DNA of 62,699 bases from Gemmatimonadota bacterium (GCA_003222085.1 QHUK01000039.1:1-62699); one strand, 5' to 3'. Positions 1-8,682 are shown, counted from the stretch's first letter. Notes: generated by a model from the letters alone, not told the origin. A program made the numbers and translations.

Positions 1-1540
1 GGTCGTTGTAGGAGAAGCCCGCCGGCTGGTTGGCGACGTTGAGCGCGAGGTAGGCGCTCAGGTTCGGCGCCTGCCCGCTCGCCACCGGCAAGAGCGTCGG
101 ATCGGGCACCGACCCCGACGCCACCGGGGCCTGCACCGTGACGACGGAGGCGCCGCTCTGGCCTTCGACCGTGGCGGTGATGCTCACCGTCACGTTGTCA
201 GCCAGGTCCGTGACCAGGCCGCTCGGTGACACGCTCATTTGGGTGGGGGCGCTGGACGTCCACGTCACGGACCGTCCAGTGAGCGTATTGCCGTTGGCGT
301 CCTTGGGCGTGGCAGTGAGCTGCAAGGTCCCCTGACTCGGGATGGTCGCGGTCGCCGGCGTCACCGCGACCGAGGCGACCGGGACGACGGCCACGGTGAC
401 GGTCGCGCTACCGGCCTTCCCTTCACTCGTCGCGGTGATCGTCGCCGATCCCGCGGCCTTGCTGGTGACGAGGCCGCTCGGACCCACGGTGGCGACGGCC
501 GTGTTGCTGCTCGCCCACGTCACGGTCCGCCCGGTCAGCGCGCTGCCCGCCGAGTCCTTCGGCGTGGCGGTGAGCTGCACGGTCTGCCCCACCGTCAGGT
601 TCGCCGTCGCCGGCGCGACCGCCACCGCGGCCACCGGAACCGACGTCACGGTGAGCGCGGCGGTGCTGCTCTTGCTCTCGCTCGTCGCCGTGATCGTCGC
701 CGAGCCTTGGGTCACGCCCGTGACCTGACCGCTGCTGCTGACGGTCGCGACGCTGGGATTGCTGCTCGTCCAAGAGACCGGCCTTCCGATCAGCGGGTTG
801 CCGGCCGAGTCCCTGGTGGTCGCCGTGAGAGAAAGCGCCTGACCGACGAGCAGGTTGGCTGAGGCGGGAGAGACTTGCAGCGACGCCACGGGTACGTTCG
901 TCACGGTGACGGGCACGGCGGCGCTTTGACCTTCGCTCGTCGCCGTAATGGTTGCGGAGCCTGGTGCCACGCTCGCGACCAGGCCGTTGCTGTTCACACT
1001 CGCCACCGACGCATTGCTGCTCGACCAGGAGATCGAGCGGCCGGAGAGGACATTGCCGGCGGAGTCGGCGGTGGTAGCGGTCAGCTGCACCGAGGCGCCT
1101 ACGAGCAGGCTCACGACGGCCGGGATCACCTTCATCGAGGCCACCGCAGCTGGAACAACCGTGATGGTAGCCGTATCTGAGCCAGAGCCGGAGCTCCCGT
1201 GGCCGTGGGCGACGACCTTGAACTTACCATTCTGGGTCGCCTTGTAACCTGCGTAGTGCCGACCACCGTGCGTGTTCGTGTCCGCGATGGTACCACCTGT
1301 TACACTCCAATTCACATCAATTGTCGCGGTATCGCCGGCTGGCGTAAGGGCCACCGCCATCAGCTGGGCGGCGCCGTCGGTTGGCATGGTAACAGACTTG
1401 GGAGTGATCTGCAGACGGATCGTGGCACCGGGATCGGTGACAGCGAGTGGTTTCTCGCAGCCGAGGGCCGCGAGAGCCACGACGAGCCACGCATCCTTCA
1501 GCAAGGCCAATCGACGCGACAACTTATGCTTGAATGTCAT
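1..1540 (-). CDS. Ig-like (BIG2) repeat surface lipoprotein, partial at left edge
   Basis: Translating the reverse strand from the ATG at 1540 gives an open frame of about 513 codons that is still open at base 1. The N-terminus is a lipoprotein signal: a basic stretch (KHKLSRRLALLK), a hydrophobic core, and a lipobox ending LAALGC with Cys28. After a Pro/Thr-rich first domain come four tandem copies of a bacterial Ig-like group 2 repeat of about 85 residues. Each carries the pattern LTAT..DSAGN.L.GR.(I/V).W.SSN..VA.V...G.V....G.A.ITAT. The start is supported by a good Shine-Dalgarno (AAGGAG, 9-10 nt upstream). Such repeats usually serve as stalks of adhesins or outer-surface proteins. A c-di-GMP riboswitch upstream suggests control with biofilm or exopolysaccharide. 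The C-terminal function is unknown because the gene is cut. Confidence 0.9.
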   Translation of the reverse strand, partial: MTFKHKLSRRLALLKDAWLVVALAALGCEKPLAVTDPGATIRLQITPKSVTMPTDGAAQLMAVALTPAGDTATIDVNWSVTGGTIADTNTHGGRHYAGYKATQNGKFKVVAHGHGSSGSGSDTATITVVPAAVASMKVIPAVVSLLVGASVQLTATTADSAGNVLSGRSISWSSSNASVASVNSNGLVASVAPGSATITATSEGQSAAVPVTVTNVPVASLQVSPASANLLVGQALSLTATTRDSAGNPLIGRPVSWTSSNPSVATVSSSGQVTGVTQGSATITATSESKSSTAALTVTSVPVAAVAVAPATANLTVGQTVQLTATPKDSAGSALTGRTVTWASSNTAVATVGPSGLVTSKAAGSATITATSEGKAGSATVTVAVVPVASVAVTPATATIPSQGTLQLTATPKDANGNTLTGRSVTWTSSAPTQMSVSPSGLVTDLADNVTVSITATVEGQSGASVVTVQAPVASGSVPDPTLLPVASGQAPNLSAYLALNVANQPAGFSYND

Positions 1541-1553
1541 GACACTGTTCTCC

Positions 1554-1757
1554 TTAGCACCCGGGTCTGTGAGACGACAAAGAGCCCCACGAGACTCGTG
1601 GTGCGCTCTGCAACGACATGATGGAAGCGGGGGAGGCGGGAACAGCGAGGGCTGGATTGGTCGATACCTGCCGCAGCGCGGACAACGCTCGCGCCGCGGT
1701 CGCACGGACCGCTTTCGACAACGCCAGACGCTTGGCCAGCTTGAACGTGAACGGCAT
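1554..1757 (-). CDS. Small ORF (67 aa) between riboswitch and Ig-like lipoprotein
   Basis: A reverse-strand frame starts at ATG 1757 with a perfect AGGAGG (1768-1773) 10 nt upstream. It ends at TAA 1554, and that stop overlaps the Shine-Dalgarno of the downstream lipoprotein gene, so translation of the two could be coupled. The N-terminus MPFTFKLAKRLALSK resembles the start of the lipoprotein (MTFKHKLSRRLALLK). The rest is Ala/Ser-rich without a lipobox or a clear membrane segment. It could be a genuine small protein, a leader peptide, or the remnant of a duplicated 5' end. No known family was recognised. Confidence 0.45.
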   Translation of the reverse strand: MPFTFKLAKRLALSKAVRATAARALSALRQVSTNPALAVPASPASIMSLQSAPRVSWGSLSSHRPGC

Positions 1758-1835
1758 AGCCTCGCAACCTCCTGTCACCAGCTCGCCCAAACAACGCAAA
1801 GGCCACCAGCTTCGACCCGATGGTCGATCCGCTGG

Positions 1836-1918
1836 CGGCCCGGCGGGCATGGCGATCAGCTCGCCGTAGCCCCGTAGCTCTGCGTCGCCGTCTTTAGACG
1901 GGTTTGCTCTGAGCAGCG
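1836..1918 (-). promoter_or_regulatory. Cyclic-di-GMP-I (GEMM) riboswitch aptamer
   Basis: On the reverse strand the sequence reads GAGCAAACC, then a hairpin CCGTC-TAAA-GACGG, then GCGACGCAGAGCTA. It continues into a second helix GGGGCTA-CGGCGA...TCGCC-ATGCCC. This is the layout of the c-di-GMP-I aptamer: the conserved GCAAACC, a tetraloop-capped P2 that docks on a receptor in P3, and the GACGCA(A/G)AGC junction that binds c-di-GMP. It lies about 80 nt upstream of the small ORF and about 300 nt upstream of the Ig-like lipoprotein, on their strand. The outer boundaries are approximate. No clear intrinsic terminator with a U-tract follows, so regulation may be at translation. Confidence 0.75.
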
Positions 1919-2024
1919 ACTACTCTGGATGTCCTGTGCGGGGACTACAGCAGCAGCGCGTGTTTGCCTTCGGTGCGCTGGTGCCTGTGGCGCGGGCGCA
2001 ATGCCGCGTCCCAGCAACGGCGCC

Positions 2025-2054
2025 AATATACGAGCGGCAGGACTAGTGGCGCAA
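2025..2054 (-). promoter_or_regulatory. Possible promoter for the riboswitch transcript
   Basis: On the reverse strand TTGCGC (2054-2049) and TATATT (2030-2025) are 18 nt apart, with TTG / TATATTGG in a -35/-10-like arrangement. The site would start RNA about 100 nt before the aptamer. The match is weak and no data support it. Apart from this and the riboswitch I see nothing definite in 1919-2266. Confidence 0.25.
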
Positions 2055-2266
2055 GCGTCAATTTGACATCACTTTACGTGACCAGACCCGGTGTGATGCA
2101 ACTCACCTGGGCGTGCAGCCAGACGCGAGGCATTTCTTCAGAGGCTGAAGCTGGTTGGTGACGGTGGGTGGCATAGAATTCGCGCCCCTACGTCCCGGTG
2201 CTCGGCGCCAAGGTTGGAAGTCATCTTGCGGACGATTCCGATGGTCATCCTCCGGCGGGGCGGCTC

Positions 2267-3079
2267 GTGAAGACGCTACTGATCTGTCATCACGATGCGG
2301 CCCTCGACCACATCGGGATCGCGCGCTGGCTGGGGTCGTTTTCGGAGCTGGTCGGCGTAGTGCAGGTCCGCGAACCGAGGCAGCGGCTGTGGCGACGGAT
2401 CCGGCGCGAGGTGACCAGGGTCGGGCCGCTGCGATTCTTGGATGTGCTCGCGTACCGCGCGTACCAACGCGTGGTGCTCGCCGCTGGGGACCGAGCGTGG
2501 GAGGCGGGTGCGCTGGAGCGGTTGCGCGCCACCTATCCACCGCTCCCCCCGCGTACGCCCATCCTGGTGACCTCCAGCCCGAACAGCCGCGAGGCGGCGG
2601 AGTTCATCCGGGGGTGTGGGCCCGATGTCACACTCGCCCGCTGCAAGAGCCTTCTCAAACGGGAGATCTTCGCGCTCCCTCGGCATGGCACATTCGTGCT
2701 GCACCCCGGCGTCTGTCCGGAATACCGCAATGCCCACGGTTGCTTTTGGGCGCTCGCGAGCGGCGATCTTCACAAGGTGGGGGCGACGCTGCTTCGGATC
2801 GACGAGGGGGTCGATACGGGACCGGTGTACGGGTACTTCCGGTACGCATACGACGAAGTCGCGGAGTCGCCGTTCGTGATCCAAGAACGGGTAGTGCTCG
2901 AGAACCTGGACGCGATCCGGCAGGCGCTGATCGATGTGACAGCAGGGCGCGCCGCCCGGCTCGACGTCTCCGGCCGTCCGTCCGCCGTCTGGGGCCAACC
3001 GTGGCTGACCAAATATTTCCACTGGAAATACCGCGCGTGGAGACGCCGTCGTGAAAGCGCTTGCGCTGCTGTACCATGA
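2267..3079 (+). CDS. Formyltransferase-fold protein (PF00551-like)
   Basis: A 270-residue protein of the methionyl-tRNA/sugar formyltransferase fold. The core motif LHPGVCPEYRNAHGCFWAL is followed by VGATLLRIDEGVDTGPVY, which matches the His and Asp regions of the family. The canonical catalytic triad is N-x-H...D. The residue at the Asn position is Val (FVLHPG) while the His and the Asp of DEGVDTG remain, so activity on 10-formyl-THF is uncertain. I chose GTG 2267 (VKTLLICHHD), preceded by GGCGGGGCGG; an ATG at 2198 would add 23 poorly conserved residues. It overlaps the deacetylase by 29 nt. The pair fits N-acyl modification of amino sugars in the polysaccharide locus. Confidence 0.7.
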   Translation: MKTLLICHHDAALDHIGIARWLGSFSELVGVVQVREPRQRLWRRIRREVTRVGPLRFLDVLAYRAYQRVVLAAGDRAWEAGALERLRATYPPLPPRTPILVTSSPNSREAAEFIRGCGPDVTLARCKSLLKREIFALPRHGTFVLHPGVCPEYRNAHGCFWALASGDLHKVGATLLRIDEGVDTGPVYGYFRYAYDEVAESPFVIQERVVLENLDAIRQALIDVTAGRAARLDVSGRPSAVWGQPWLTKYFHWKYRAWRRRRESACAAVP

Positions 3080-3869
3080 CGTGGTCGACGGGGGTGACTG
3101 GGATGCGAGCGGTTTTCCCGACCCCGTGTCCGCCACCTACAAGTTTGACCGCCACGACTTTGAGCGGCACTTGGAGGCCGCCTCCGCGGTCGCGGCGCGG
3201 CGCGGCACGGTGTACGATCTCGTCGAAGGTCTCCTGGGCCCACCGCCTGTCCTCCTGACCTTCGACGACGGCGGGGCGAGCGCGTACGGCTGCGTCGCCG
3301 ATCTACTTGAGGGTGCGGGGTGGCGCGGTCACTTCTTCATCACTACGGACTACCTCGGGACGCCGGGCTTCGTCGGGGGGGCCCAGATACGCGAGCTCGC
3401 GGGGCGGGGCCACGTGATCGGCACGCATTCCTGCTCGCATCCCACGCGGATGGCGCGGTGCAGCTGGGATCGCCTGATCGGAGAGTGGAGCCGGAGCGCG
3501 CAGGCGCTGGCCGAAGTGTTGGGCGAGCCCGTGCGGGTTGGCTCGGTGCCGGGCGGCGCTTTTTCACGGCGTGTCGCGGCGGCGGCTGCCGCTGCGGGGC
3601 TGACTGCGCTGTTCACGTCCGAGCCCACCGTGCGGTGCCGGGTCGTGGACGGCTGCCTCGTCGTCGGGCGCTACACCCTGCGACGTGGAGCACCGGCAGC
3701 GGTCGCCGCTGCGCTCGCGTCCGGCGCCGTAGCGGTGCGGCTGCGCCAGTTCTGGCTGTGGAATCTCAAGAAGGTGGCCAAGGCCGTGGGGGGCGATCTC
3801 TACCCGGCGCTCTCGCGCCTGGTGCACCAGCGCGCGCGCCACGGTTCTCCGGGCGCGACGCGCGCCTAA
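3051..3869 (+). CDS. Polysaccharide deacetylase family protein (NodB fold)
   Basis: A 272-residue protein starting at GTG 3051 inside the end of the formyltransferase gene. It has the two signature motifs of carbohydrate esterase family 4: TFDDGG (around residue 68), with the metal-binding Asp, and GTHSCSHP (around residue 123), the HxxxH metal ligands. No signal peptide is evident, so it probably acts in the cytoplasm on lipid-linked or nucleotide-linked amino sugars. A hydrophobic/basic C-terminus (LRQFWLWNLKKVAKAV) may contact the membrane. The context is exopolysaccharide assembly. Confidence 0.85.
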   Translation: MKALALLYHDVVDGGDWDASGFPDPVSATYKFDRHDFERHLEAASAVAARRGTVYDLVEGLLGPPPVLLTFDDGGASAYGCVADLLEGAGWRGHFFITTDYLGTPGFVGGAQIRELAGRGHVIGTHSCSHPTRMARCSWDRLIGEWSRSAQALAEVLGEPVRVGSVPGGAFSRRVAAAAAAAGLTALFTSEPTVRCRVVDGCLVVGRYTLRRGAPAAVAAALASGAVAVRLRQFWLWNLKKVAKAVGGDLYPALSRLVHQRARHGSPGATRA

Positions 3870-3902
3870 ACACGAGCAACGACGTCGTCGTACGGGTGGG
3901 AG

Positions 3903-4631
3903 TTACCGACTGCCCCGGCGCAACAGCATCACCGGGATTGTGCGGAGCATGATCTTCAGGTCTTCGAGCGCCGATTGGCGCCGGATGTACTCGAGATCAT
4001 AGTCGACTTTACGGCGCACGTCGTCCACCGAGGTGTCGTACCCCTGGTTGACTTGAGCCCAGCCCGTGATACCGGGGCGCACCCGCTGGCGCCGGGGGTA
4101 CGTTTCGATTTGCTCGCGCAGGTACACGAAGATGTCGGGTTGTTCCGGGCGCGGCCCGACGATGTTCATATCGCCCTTCAGCACGTTGAACAGCTGGGGC
4201 AACTCGTCGAGTCGGAACGTGCGCAGCAGTCGGCCGATCGGTGTGACGCGCTCGTCCTCTGCTTGTGCCCATACTTGCTTCCCGTTCTCGTCGGCGGGGC
4301 GCATCGTGCGGAATTTGTACATCGTGAACGGCGAGCCGCCCAAATCCATGCTGCGCCGTGTGTTTCCGCCGACACCTGTGAGTGCCCTGCGGTCGAGGCC
4401 GACGCGGGGCTGCATGTAGAGCACCGGTCCGCGGGACGTCAGCTTGATCAATGCCGCGATCAGCAGCAGCACCGGCGACGCGACCACGATTCCGGTGGCC
4501 GCAACCACGATGTTCACGACACGCCGGCCCCACCGCTCTCGATCAGTGGGACGGAGCGTCGATGCGTGTACCAGCGAAAGCGTCGGTCGGCTGGATCGTG
4601 CCGGTCGGGAAGGAGTGAGCGTCGTCGTCAT
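3903..4631 (-). CDS. Priming sugar transferase (WcaJ/EpsL family, PF02397)
   Basis: A bacterial sugar transferase that would move a sugar-1-phosphate from a nucleotide sugar to undecaprenyl phosphate, the first step of exopolysaccharide repeat synthesis. One N-terminal membrane segment (IVVAATGIVVASPVLLLIAA) is followed by the family motifs: KLTSRGPVLYMQPRVG, MYKFRTMR, RTFRLDELPQLFNVLKGDM, IVGPRPE and RPGITGWAQVN. The large polytopic N-terminal region of WbaP/WcaJ is absent, so this is the short form. I chose ATG 4631; a TTG at 4649 would add six residues. It converges with the deacetylase and is divergent from the toroid gene. Confidence 0.93.
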   Translation of the reverse strand: MTTTLTPSRPARSSRPTLSLVHASTLRPTDRERWGRRVVNIVVAATGIVVASPVLLLIAALIKLTSRGPVLYMQPRVGLDRRALTGVGGNTRRSMDLGGSPFTMYKFRTMRPADENGKQVWAQAEDERVTPIGRLLRTFRLDELPQLFNVLKGDMNIVGPRPEQPDIFVYLREQIETYPRRQRVRPGITGWAQVNQGYDTSVDDVRRKVDYDLEYIRRQSALEDLKIMLRTIPVMLLRRGSR

Positions 4632-4948
4632 GGCCCGCAGACATGGCAAAGTCCGTGCGCGCGCCGAGGCCCGATGACGCCAGCGCGAGCCGGCCCCGGC
4701 GTGCAGCGGTTCGCAGCCGGCACCGCCACGTTTCGCAGCCGTGCCTATGGCGCGGAGGCGGCGAGTGTGGAGTGGTCGCGACGGGCGGGCTCCGGCTCTC
4801 GGGATTTCTTCGTGCCGTCGGGGGGTTCCGAGTGACAGGGCTCCTTCCTATATAGCGTGCGCGCAACATGCGGTGCAGCACGACGGGCTCCACATTATCC
4901 GGGCACAGAACTTGTCGACTATCGGCGAGTCGCCAGCACTAAAGGACC

Positions 4949-6229
4949 ATGCACACCACTTACGAACCGGCACCGCCTCCGCCTCCGGTGCCTTTGCCCG
5001 GTGTCGCGCGCGCCATGGTAGCCGGCTTTCGTCGGGTGCGCGCGCACCCGGTGCTGAATCCCACCGCCTTCGAGGAGTCGTGGCGTGAGCGGGCGGGCCA
5101 CGCCGTCGACCCCGATCACCGGCCACATCTCGTCGCCGCACTCGACTGGCTGGGGCAGGCGCAGGATGCGACTGGCCAAGGGGGCATCGCCCGCGGGTAC
5201 AGCCTCGGCTGGAATCCGTTCTTCGGGTCGCGCGCGTGGCAGCCCGCCGACCCCGGGGCGACGGGAGACATCATTCCGGTGCTGTATGTCGCGGCCCGCC
5301 ACCTGCACCGCCCGGAACTCGCCGAGCGCGCCGAGCAGGCGGCACGTTGGGAGCTCGAGCTGCAGCTCCCGTCGGGCGCCGTGCGGCGTGGTGTCGTCGG
5401 CGAGCGCACGGCATCCGCGACCTTCACCACCGGGCGCGTACTGCTCGCGTGGCTGGCGGCGTTCGGGGAGACGGGCGCGGGGATCTTCGCCGGCGCCGCG
5501 CGTCGCGCCGCGTGGTTCCTGCTCGCCACGCTGGGCGAGGACGGCGTGTGGCGCCAGGGCGTCTCGCCGGAGGCGCCCCGGCCAACCGCACTGTGCAATG
5601 CGCGCACAGCATGGGCCCTCGCGGAGGCGGGACGGCGTCTACGGGCGCCCGAATTCTCTGCCGCCGCGGCGAAGGCCTTTCGGGCGGTGGCGCGGCGCCA
5701 GCACGACGACGGCTGGTTGCCCGACTGCTGTTTTACCGATCCGCTCCGGCCGCTGTTGCACAGCGTGGCGGCCGCGATCGGCGGCCTGCTGGAGGGTGGT
5801 CGCGTGCTGGGTGATGCGGGCCTGATCGCGCGAGCGACCTCTGCGGCCGCGCGGGTGGCACGGGCCGTCGATCCGGCGGGACGGGTGCCCGGACGCTTGG
5901 CGATCGGATGGCGGCCCGCCGCATCCTGGGACTCGCTGGCCGGCGTGGCGCAGATGGCGAATATCTGGCTGCGCCTGCACGAGATCACCCGCGACCGTCA
6001 GTGGCTCGAACCCGTGGACGTCGTCCTGCGCTTTCTCAAGTCCACCCAGAACCGCACCACTCAGGATCCCGGCGTGCGTGGAGGTCTCAAGGCATCGTTT
6101 CCCGTCGGCGCTGGGAACGACTCCTATCAGGTGCTGAGCTCGGCGACGGCAGGGTTCGCGGAGTCGCTGATCCGCGATGAGCGTCGCCGCGCCGGGATCA
6201 GCCCCCTGGCGGTCAGGGGCGCGGCTTAG
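4949..6229 (+). CDS. Predicted alpha/alpha-toroid protein of the polysaccharide locus
   Basis: A 426-residue soluble protein built of repeated helical hairpins rich in Ala/Arg, with Trp and His at loop positions (for example GWNPFFGSRAWQPADPGATG, TFTTGRVLLAWLAAF, SWDSLAGVAQMANIWLRLHE). This pattern is typical of six-hairpin (alpha/alpha) toroids such as glycosidases, epimerases and polysaccharide lyases. No specific family signature was recognised. AAAGGA lies 5-6 nt before the ATG at 4949. Its position between the priming transferase and the Wzc-type kinase suggests a role in trimming or modifying the polysaccharide, but this is inference only. Confidence 0.6.
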   Translation: MHTTYEPAPPPPPVPLPGVARAMVAGFRRVRAHPVLNPTAFEESWRERAGHAVDPDHRPHLVAALDWLGQAQDATGQGGIARGYSLGWNPFFGSRAWQPADPGATGDIIPVLYVAARHLHRPELAERAEQAARWELELQLPSGAVRRGVVGERTASATFTTGRVLLAWLAAFGETGAGIFAGAARRAAWFLLATLGEDGVWRQGVSPEAPRPTALCNARTAWALAEAGRRLRAPEFSAAAAKAFRAVARRQHDDGWLPDCCFTDPLRPLLHSVAAAIGGLLEGGRVLGDAGLIARATSAAARVARAVDPAGRVPGRLAIGWRPAASWDSLAGVAQMANIWLRLHEITRDRQWLEPVDVVLRFLKSTQNRTTQDPGVRGGLKASFPVGAGNDSYQVLSSATAGFAESLIRDERRRAGISPLAVRGAA

Positions 6230-6241
6230 GGCGAGCTTGGG

Positions 6242-7063
6242 TCAGGGAGCCGCGCTGGCAGGCGGACAGTCGACCTCGAAGTAGAACCGGGTTCCCCAAT
6301 CCGGGCGGGTTTCCACCTCGAGCTCGGCGCCCATGGCCTTCACAAGCTTGCGACAGATGGCGAGTCCCAGGCCGGAGCTCGAAAACTGATGGCGCCCGCC
6401 GGCCGGCGCGGCTCTCACCGCCTGGTGCGAACCGCGCAGCACGAGGGGGTCGATCCCGACGCCGGTGTCGCGAACGGAGAACTCCAGCCGCCGCGAGTCG
6501 ATCGGTCGCGCTGCCAGCTCCACGAAGCCCGTGTCGGTGAACTTGACCGCATTGGTGGCGAGGTTGAGGAGCACGCGCGACAAGGCCCGGGCGTGTCCCA
6601 CGCGCCACTCGGGCACGGGGTGCACGAGGCGGAGCGCCAGGGCCTTTTCCTCGGCGATGGGCTGGATCATGCTGCGCACCGATGCGAACGTCTCCGCCAC
6701 CGAGAACGGTCCGGGCGCGCGGTCCACCAACCGGTTGCCGCCCCGGGTGAGCTCGAGCACGTCGCTCGCTGTGGCGCACAGACAAAGCGCGGCGCTGTAG
6801 ATCAGGCCGAGTTGGCGACTCTGCTCCGGGGTCACCGTGCCACCTTGGCCCTGCTGCAGTGCTTCCGCGAGGAAGAGAATGGAGGTGAGGGGCGAGCGCA
6901 GGTCGTGCGCGAGCTCTACGACGAGGTCGAGCCCGTTTGGGCCGGCCAAGCAGGCGGTCAGATCCTGCGGCTCCTGCGCCGGCTCCGGCTCCGGAGCGGG
7001 CCTCGGGATCGCCGTCACGACCGGCCAGTCGAGCCGTTCAGCGGTGTTCGACCGCATCTCCAT
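6242..7063 (-). CDS. Sensor histidine kinase, cytoplasmic
   Basis: A compact histidine kinase of about 273 residues with no membrane segment. It has the phosphoacceptor H-box (ELAHDLRSPLTSI, around residue 53), N-box (LLNLATNAVKFT), G1 box (DTGVGID) and G2 box (SSGLGLAI). The N-terminal 45 residues are Pro/Glu-rich with no sensing domain, so it may respond to a partner protein. The ATG at 7063 has GGAGG 6-8 nt upstream; a GTG at 7081 would overlap the regulator's stop codon. It follows the sigma54 response regulator on the same strand and is its likely cognate kinase. Confidence 0.9.
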   Translation of the reverse strand: MEMRSNTAERLDWPVVTAIPRPAPEPEPAQEPQDLTACLAGPNGLDLVVELAHDLRSPLTSILFLAEALQQGQGGTVTPEQSRQLGLIYSAALCLCATASDVLELTRGGNRLVDRAPGPFSVAETFASVRSMIQPIAEEKALALRLVHPVPEWRVGHARALSRVLLNLATNAVKFTDTGFVELAARPIDSRRLEFSVRDTGVGIDPLVLRGSHQAVRAAPAGGRHQFSSSGLGLAICRKLVKAMGAELEVETRPDWGTRFYFEVDCPPASAAP

Positions 7064-7077
7064 CACCCCTCCGCGTA

Positions 7078-8682
7078 TCACGCGGCTTGCCCGCCCGATT
7101 CACCCACATGAGCCTCGACCGGCGTCTCCTCCGTCCCACCCGCCCCGGGCTCACGCTCGACCACCCAGCCGGCAGTCGGGCTGCGCTGCAGTCCGTGGCG
7201 CTCCATCAGCCGGTACAAGGTGGTCCGGTCCACGCCCGCGATGCGGGCGGCCTTCGACATGTTGCCACTGGCCCGGTTCACGAGCCAGGTCAGGTACTGG
7301 CGCTCGAACTGCGCAATGACGCGGTCCCGAGCGGCGTGATAGCTCTCTTCGAGCAAGGTCGAGATCAACGACGCGGGATTCGCGCTCGTGTCCGCCGCCC
7401 CGGCATCTCCCGTGAGATGCAAGTCTTCGGGCCGGATCTCGGCGCCCGGTTCCACGACCACGGCGACGTGCTCGATCACGTTCTGCAGCTCACGGACATT
7501 CCCGCGCCAGGCGTAGCCGCACAACGCGCGGAGCGCCGCGTCGGTCAAGCGGGGGAACGGTGCGCCCTTTCGGCGATGACGCACCCAGTAAGTGGACAGG
7601 AAGTAGTCCGCCAGGAGCGGGATGTCCTCGGGCCGCTCGCGCAGCGCCGGGACGTTGATCGGCACCACGCGCAGGCGATAGTACAGGTCCTCGCGCATGT
7701 CACCGGATTTGACGGCGGCTTCGGGGTCACCGTTGGTCGCGGCGATGAAGCGGACGTTCACGACGGCGTCGGTCGTCTCGCTGCCCACGCGCCGAACGAC
7801 GCCGTCCTGGATGACGCGCAGGAGCTTCGCCTGGATCGATTTCGGCATTTCGACCAGCTCGTCGAGAAACAGGGTGCCGCCGTGCGCGGCCTCGAGCAAC
7901 CCCGGTTTGTCGCGCACTGCCCCCGTGAAGGCACCCTTGCGGTGGCCGAACATCTCGGACTCGAGCAGGCCCTCGGGCAGCGCCGCGCAGTTTACCGCTA
8001 CGAAGGGGCGGCTCGAGCGGCGGCTGTGATGATGAATGAACTGCGCGATCATCTCCTTGCCGCTGCCGCTCTCTCCCGTAACGAACACCGAGGCATCGGT
8101 CGGCGCGACCTTGCGGGCAAGCTCAATCGCCCGGCGAAACGCCGGGGCGGTGCCGAGAAGAGTGAGCTTGTCCGTCTGCACCTGCGCCCGGTCGAGCGTT
8201 TCTTGCTGCTCCCGGGTCTCGCGCGCGACCAGCAGCGTATGCACTGCGCGCCCGATCAAGACTTGCAGGTGTGAGGCAGAGAACGGTTTCGGGAGGTAGT
8301 CGAACGCACCCTGGCGCAACGCCTCGACGCTCGACTCCACGCTGGGATTCCCCGTCATCACGATCACGATCGTATCGTGATTCGTCCCGAGCGCGGCTCG
8401 CAGCAAGGCGAGCCCGTCGACCTGGGACATGTAGAGGTCCACGAGCACGACGTCGAAGGCGCGGCGCTTGAGCAGCTCGAGCGCGTCTTGGCCTCGGCTG
8501 GACACCGTGACGTCGTACCCTTCGTGCCGGAGCACCGCGGCGCAGCTTTCGCGCAGCGTGTGCTCGTCGTCCACCACGAGAATGCGCACCCGGGCCTTCG
8601 CTTCCGGCCCGATCGCCAGCAGCGCAGCAGGCTCACGCCCCTCGCCGGGCTGGACGCCGTCCTGGGCCATCGGAATGGACAT
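7078..8682 (-). CDS. Sigma54-dependent response regulator, NtrC family
   Basis: A 534-residue activator with three domains in order. The receiver (about 33-150) has the acidic pair VVDDE, phosphoacceptor Asp in VVLVDLYMSQ and the Lys of YLPKPF. The AAA+ domain (about 170-400) has Walker A GESGSGKE, the sigma54-contacting GAFTGA loop intact, and Walker B GGTLFLDE. The C-terminal Fis-type helix-turn-helix is near NMSKAARIAGVDRTTLYRLM. All signature residues for phosphorylation and sigma54 remodelling are present. It sits inside the exopolysaccharide locus, divergent from the Wzc-like gene. Candidate targets are the -24/-12 promoters at 16.8 and 18.6 kb, though the binding site is unknown. Confidence 0.95.
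   Translation of the reverse strand: MSIPMAQDGVQPGEGREPAALLAIGPEAKARVRILVVDDEHTLRESCAAVLRHEGYDVTVSSRGQDALELLKRRAFDVVLVDLYMSQVDGLALLRAALGTNHDTIVIVMTGNPSVESSVEALRQGAFDYLPKPFSASHLQVLIGRAVHTLLVARETREQQETLDRAQVQTDKLTLLGTAPAFRRAIELARKVAPTDASVFVTGESGSGKEMIAQFIHHHSRRSSRPFVAVNCAALPEGLLESEMFGHRKGAFTGAVRDKPGLLEAAHGGTLFLDELVEMPKSIQAKLLRVIQDGVVRRVGSETTDAVVNVRFIAATNGDPEAAVKSGDMREDLYYRLRVVPINVPALRERPEDIPLLADYFLSTYWVRHRRKGAPFPRLTDAALRALCGYAWRGNVRELQNVIEHVAVVVEPGAEIRPEDLHLTGDAGAADTSANPASLISTLLEESYHAARDRVIAQFERQYLTWLVNRASGNMSKAARIAGVDRTTLYRLMERHGLQRSPTAGWVVEREPGAGGTEETPVEAHVGESGGQAA

Noticed and set aside
239-1297. Forward-strand open frames over the Ig-like gene
   Set aside because: They are Arg- or Ala-rich shadows; the reverse strand gives a lipoprotein signal and four clear Ig-like repeats.
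4641-4660. Sigma54 promoter for the sugar transferase gene (reverse strand, GCGCAC-N5-TTGC)
   Set aside because: One base of the essential GG at -24 is missing and the start site would fall almost on the start codon.
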